In this document: positions 7,075-9,424 of the stretch, in pieces
How the letters are laid out: every line of letters begins with the position of its first letter
Numbering within the stretch: the stretch's first letter is position 1
Source of the DNA: CAZZCN01 sp964652975
GTDB taxonomy: Bacteria; Bacillota; Clostridia; Saccharofermentanales; UBA5734
DNA length: 9,424 nt
NCBI GenBank assembly: GCA_964652975.1
Contig: CAZZCN010000096.1
Span: 1-9,424, forward strand
Direction of reading: 5' to 3'
Notes under the pieces: model-generated
What the model saw: the letters and a program-made list of their open reading frames with translations, nothing else
Databases searched by the model: none
Told to the model about the DNA's origin: nothing
Program-made: the position numbers and the translations under genes

Positions 7075-7296
7075 CTATTCAGCAGCCCTTAATAAATTCT
7101 CATCCATTATGCCTGCTGATACAAATTCATTATCCTCTTCATCAGTTAATGGGCACAAGTAATAAACTTCATCATAATCAACTATCTCATCATTCACTCT
7201 GGCTTGCGATACTCTTTTTCTTTGTTCAAGTGAATGAACTTTGTTGCAAATTGGGCAATCCCTCTCAATTGTACTTACTAAATAATCCTTGTTCAT
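7075..7296 (-). CDS. Small zinc-finger-like protein resembling the N-terminal half of MqsA/YgiT-type antitoxins
   Basis: The 73-residue product has DCPICNKVH near the start (Cys14, Cys17) and YYLCPLTDEEDNEF in the middle (Cys48), then MDENLLRAAE at the end. This pattern resembles YgiT/MqsA-type zinc-binding N-terminal domains, in which a CxxC pair and a second cysteine pair hold zinc; here the second pair has only one cysteine. Full antitoxins of this kind continue into a helix-turn-helix of about 60 more residues, absent here: the frame stops right after the ENLLRA segment, where relatives usually continue. It may be a truncated remnant or a genuine short family member. GGAAGGG 7 bases before ATG 7296 argues that it is translated. 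No toxin gene is adjacent. The assignment rests on motif memory only. Confidence 0.6.
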   Translation of the reverse strand: MNKDYLVSTIERDCPICNKVHSLEQRKRVSQARVNDEIVDYDEVYYLCPLTDEEDNEFVSAGIMDENLLRAAE

Positions 7297-7400
7297 ATAG
7301 TTACCCTTCCTATTGTATTTGCCGTAATATAATGTTCTTTGAGCTTTGAATAGTGAATTTTAACGCTTGTTATTATAACCGGGCTTCGATTCACAGATAT

Positions 7401-7429
7401 ATAATACTCGAAAAATAAATTAGCTTCAA
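7401..7429 (-). promoter_or_regulatory. Possible promoter of the small zinc-finger gene
   Basis: Minus strand TTGAAG (7429-7424), 17 bases, TATTAT (7406-7401). The leader to ATG 7296 would be about 100 bases. A second TATAAT at 7377-7372 has no acceptable -35. AT-rich sequence makes this match moderately likely by chance. Confidence 0.35.
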
Positions 7430-7469
7430 GACACAGGCAACAATTAAGATGCAAGCTATTGCGTTGAAT

Positions 7470-7500
7470 GCCAAAAAAGAATTTAATTCGTTGGCTTTTT
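7470..7500. terminator. Hairpin between the DUF3307 gene and the zinc-finger gene
   Basis: GCCAA (7470-7474) pairs with TTGGC (7491-7495), with an inner GAAT/ATTC dyad, followed on the plus strand by TTTTT. It lies about 25-50 bases beyond the DUF3307 stop. The T tract is on the plus-strand side, so as a terminator for the minus-strand operon it is imperfect. It is the only candidate in that gap. Confidence 0.25.
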
Positions 7501-7520
7501 AAAATTTGTTTGCAGATAAT

Positions 7521-8285
7521 CTATTTTATTAGTAGAAAATTACCTATAGTTATACAAAACAGTGAGACAGCCACACTCAAAAGTGTTCCTAATAGGTATT
7601 TTTCTGCGAAATTTTTATCTTCTAATTGTCTAAACCTTGCTAAACTTTTGGCAGCCAAAACAAATCCAATCGCTCCTAATTGTCCGTTTAATCCTAGGGT
7701 TAAAATAATGATTCGTTCTAAAATCCCAATAAGATAACCACTATTAATTAACTCCTCTTTCTTATCAATTTCTGTATCATGCTGAATTGAGAAAAAAACA
7801 AAAACCTTCTTTATAAAAACAGCTGTTGGCGACAAGCAAATCAGGTAAATAAGTGTATAAACTAAAATATTATATATAAGATTCCATTCGAGATGTTTGC
7901 TTAAAATACTAATAGTCGCATTTCCAAGAAAACTACGCTCATAAATAAAGTGACTACACGCTAAAATTACCAGTATATGCAACATTTGGTCAACAATAAA
8001 TAGTGCAAAATCTTTTGATTTGCCGTTACCTTTTCTTTTGCTAAATTTTTTTAGAATCATAATTCGTCCATAGTCAAGTAATGCGTGGGTAAAAATAATT
8101 ACAAAGTAAATCAGGACAACATTTCTAGCAGGGCCAAAAAATACTAGCGGCAATAGCATCGCCGCTGAATAAATGAGGCAATGAAAAAAGAAATACTTAA
8201 TATTATCAACTTTCTTATTTGCAATTTTTGAACTTTGAAACAAAAAATCTCCTAGGAAATGGGCTATTAATAATAAAATTTCCAT
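7521..8285 (-). CDS. DUF3307-type polytopic membrane protein
   Basis: This is an integral membrane protein of 254 residues with about six or seven hydrophobic segments. The opening LLIAHFLGDFLFQSSKIANKK and the later GYLIGILERIIIL are the hallmarks I associate with DUF3307. Polar residues recur inside or beside helices in a regular pattern: His9 and Asp13, His35, His67 and Asp71, Asp99 and His103, Glu190 and Arg191. The repeated HxxxD/DxxxH spacing suggests a metal or catalytic centre within the membrane; this is inference, as the biochemical function of the family is not known to me. The ATG at 8285 follows AGAGGTGA by 3-4 bases, and the gene begins 9 bases after the SatD-like gene, so the two are one operon and probably one functional unit. 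Its codon composition is visibly more AT-rich than the sugar genes. Confidence 0.82.
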   Translation of the reverse strand: MEILLLIAHFLGDFLFQSSKIANKKVDNIKYFFFHCLIYSAAMLLPLVFFGPARNVVLIYFVIIFTHALLDYGRIMILKKFSKRKGNGKSKDFALFIVDQMLHILVILACSHFIYERSFLGNATISILSKHLEWNLIYNILVYTLIYLICLSPTAVFIKKVFVFFSIQHDTEIDKKEELINSGYLIGILERIIILTLGLNGQLGAIGFVLAAKSLARFRQLEDKNFAEKYLLGTLLSVAVSLFCITIGNFLLIK

Positions 8286-8294
8286 AAATCACCT

Positions 8295-9146
8295 CTAATA
8301 ATTCTTGTGCATAAATAGAATTGCCGTTAAATCAATATTCCTGATTGATGAAATATTTGCACTGCCTATTATATTGTCAATATTCTGCCTGGTTGTATTG
8401 GTAATATTTGATATTTTAGTAGATGTCCCCTTTTTAATAGTTGAATTAAGAAGTATTTTATTTTCATAAAGACTTTTGGAAAATATTTGAATAGGATCAT
8501 TTTCATAAGAAACCGTGTGAATATTCTTAAATAAATTGTCATTTTTATCGTTTGTCAAAGAATAGAAATTTACATTTTCCTTATTCTGAAGTAAAATTAA
8601 AATCTCTTGAAGCCCCTCTAATTTCAATATGCTTGCATCAAAAAACGGTGCGACAAGTTCTATTAATAGTGATACAGCATTCTGATATATGCTTTGTTTA
8701 CGAGATAACAATGAAGATGAATTCAATAATGTATTAATGTAAAAGTCATTGTCACTGTTTGAGTTAAATAATATACTCCATTCAGCAGCATTATGAGCAT
8801 GCGTAATTGCTTCCCTTGCATTATGATACGCAGAACCATCCTGTTCTGCAGATGTTCCATCAATAATTTTGACGTTCCATTCTCCGACTCCGAAGCCACA
8901 ACGCATTTGAAGAGGAGCAAGTATCAATTTAAATAAACGGTAGTACATAAAAGCGGAACAAGGCGTCTTGAACAATCCCTGCACTTCATCTCCAGCGCTA
9001 AAAATAACATCAAATACCAGAGATGGGCTAAATACGTTATTTAAAACATTTAAACTTTGCTTAATATATAACTGTATTGCCTCTCTATTTTGTTCAGAAA
9101 GTTTTTTTGAATTTGTTATATCAACCATCATTGCTGTGTAACTCAT
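8295..9146 (-). CDS. SatD family protein (putative nucleotidyl-cyclase-like domain plus C-terminal helix-turn-helix)
   Basis: The 283-residue product begins SYTAMMVDITNSKKL and contains FSAGDEVQGLFK (about 49-60), RCGFGVGEW (about 82-90) and DGSAYHNAREAI (about 103-114), the pattern of the SatD family. That family is named after a gene of the Streptococcus mutans sat (secretion and acid tolerance) operon. Asp9 and the AGDEVQG loop (Asp53, Glu54) are arranged as metal-binding carboxylates are in nucleotidyl cyclase/GGDEF palm folds; this similarity is my inference. The end, about 240-273 (TSTKISNITNTTRQNIDNII and on), reads as a helix-turn-helix, so the protein may combine a nucleotide-sensing or -making domain with DNA binding. 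ATG 9146 lies 4 bases after GGGGGTGA, an excellent ribosome site. It is first in a two-gene operon with the DUF3307 protein. No signal peptide or membrane segment, so cytoplasmic. Confidence 0.82.
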   Translation of the reverse strand: MSYTAMMVDITNSKKLSEQNREAIQLYIKQSLNVLNNVFSPSLVFDVIFSAGDEVQGLFKTPCSAFMYYRLFKLILAPLQMRCGFGVGEWNVKIIDGTSAEQDGSAYHNAREAITHAHNAAEWSILFNSNSDNDFYINTLLNSSSLLSRKQSIYQNAVSLLIELVAPFFDASILKLEGLQEILILLQNKENVNFYSLTNDKNDNLFKNIHTVSYENDPIQIFSKSLYENKILLNSTIKKGTSTKISNITNTTRQNIDNIIGSANISSIRNIDLTAILFMHKNY

Positions 9147-9166
9147 TAAATCACCCCCTACACAAC

Positions 9167-9194
9167 ATTATAGCACTAGAATGTATAAACGCAA
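9167..9194 (-). promoter_or_regulatory. Extended -10 promoter of the SatD/DUF3307 operon, abutting the repeat array
   Basis: Minus strand TGCTATAAT is an extended -10 with a perfect TATAAT (9172-9167). The -35 position, 16 bases upstream, is TTGCGT (9194-9189), only half consensus and lying within the first tandem repeat. Transcription would start near 9160, leaving a leader of only about 14 bases that is mostly ribosome binding site. Confidence 0.65.
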
Positions 9195-9334
9195 CCTTTT
9201 TTGATTGCGTTGGTTCATCGCAACCTTTTTTGATTGCGTTGGTGCATCGCAACCTTTTTTGATTGCGTTGGTTCATCGCAACCTTTTTCGATTGCGTTGA
9301 CGCAACGCAACCTTTTTGGGTTGCGTTGGTAAGT
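9190..9334. repeat. Five tandem 29-bp repeats with internal dyads, upstream of the SatD-like gene
   Basis: Units start at 9190, 9219, 9248, 9277 and 9306, each exactly 29 bases. Each has CGCAACC, a run of five or six T, then TTGCGTTG, and (units 1-3) ends in GGTTCAT or GGTGCAT. Units 1 and 3 are identical, unit 2 differs at one base, unit 4 at several, and unit 5 diverges after GTTGG. Each unit carries CGCAA-N10-TTGCG, and successive units leave TTGCG-N9-CGCAA between them, so half-sites alternate evenly. In unit 5 the dyad is a perfect 10-bp stem (9303-9312 with 9319-9328). There are no unique spacers, so it is not a CRISPR array. The function is not established. Confidence 0.9.
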
Positions 9335-9352
9335 AATAATTTGTTGTCGTTG

Positions 9353-9390
9353 TTATGCCAAACCAAATATTCATTTTTCTAATGGCATAA
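9353..9390. repeat. Inverted repeat near the right edge
   Basis: TTATGCCA (9353-9360) and TGGCATAA (9383-9390) are perfect 8-bp arms around 22 bases. No long T tract follows on either strand. It could be a protein site or a hairpin belonging to a gene beyond the window. Nothing else supportable was seen from 9335 to the end. Confidence 0.4.
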
Positions 9391-9424
9391 GTATCAAAAC
9401 TTTTAAGCCAAATCAATGTTTTGG

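Noticed and set aside
7038..7349. 103-codon plus-strand reading frame opposite the zinc-finger gene
   Set aside because: Its codons mirror the minus-strand gene, which has clear CPIC motifs and a good ribosome site; the plus-strand product shows no family features.
7458..7466. ATTGCGTTG left of the SatD/DUF3307 block, matching nine bases of the 29-bp repeat, as a possible flanking attachment site
   Set aside because: Nine bases in a window of this size can match by chance, the match does not extend, and no integrase is present.
9190..9334. CRISPR array
   Set aside because: The repeats are contiguous 29-bp units with near-identical content throughout; there are no unique spacers and no cas genes.
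9151..9366. 71-codon minus-strand reading frame across the tandem repeats
   Set aside because: The 29-base period is not a multiple of three, so the peptide is not a true repeat protein; it has no ribosome site and overlaps the SatD promoter.

Overview
The window reads as low-GC Gram-positive (Firmicutes, most likely Clostridia or a Paenibacillus-like plant-polysaccharide degrader) chromosome. The evidence is AT-rich DNA, strong GGAGG/GAGGTG-type ribosome binding sites, a lipoprotein binding protein with two LplB/LplC-type permeases, and SatD/DUF3307-type proteins. The genus is inference. Every convincing gene is on the minus strand, so transcription runs from high to low coordinates.

Left two thirds (2-6943) is a carbohydrate-utilisation locus. 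In transcription order it holds: an ArsR-like winged-helix regulator with a long, tryptophan- and cysteine-containing C-terminal domain (6011-6943); a 319-base intergenic region with a terminator-like hairpin, two matching 15-bp palindromes 32 bp apart and a near-consensus promoter; then an operon of solute-binding lipoprotein (4042-5667), two membrane permeases (2968-3897 and 2072-2959), a GH43 glycosidase with an N-terminal membrane segment and a C-terminal galactose-binding-like domain (558-2057), and an unrecognised 181-residue protein (2-547). The likely logic is that the glycosidase trims arabinose- or xylose-containing oligosaccharides outside the cell and the transporter imports the products. 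No transporter ATPase is present, so a shared MsmX-type ATPase encoded elsewhere is inferred. The neighbouring regulator probably controls the operon.

The middle (6944-7520) holds the regulator's promoter, a 73-residue zinc-finger-like protein resembling only the N-terminal half of MqsA/YgiT-type antitoxins, and a possible promoter and hairpin.

The right part (7521-9424) is visibly more AT-rich and unrelated in function: a DUF3307 polytopic membrane protein and, just upstream in a two-gene operon, a SatD-family protein. The SatD N-terminal domain has motifs reminiscent of nucleotidyl-cyclase/GGDEF folds. Their promoter is an extended -10 whose -35 position lies inside the first unit of a five-copy, 29-bp tandem array built of CGCAA...TTGCG dyads. 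The SatD/DUF3307 pair with its repeat-decorated promoter is the best candidate here for an under-described system. The twin palindromes of the sugar operon are the best candidate for a new operator. No tRNA, rRNA, CRISPR array, insertion sequence or integrase was seen.
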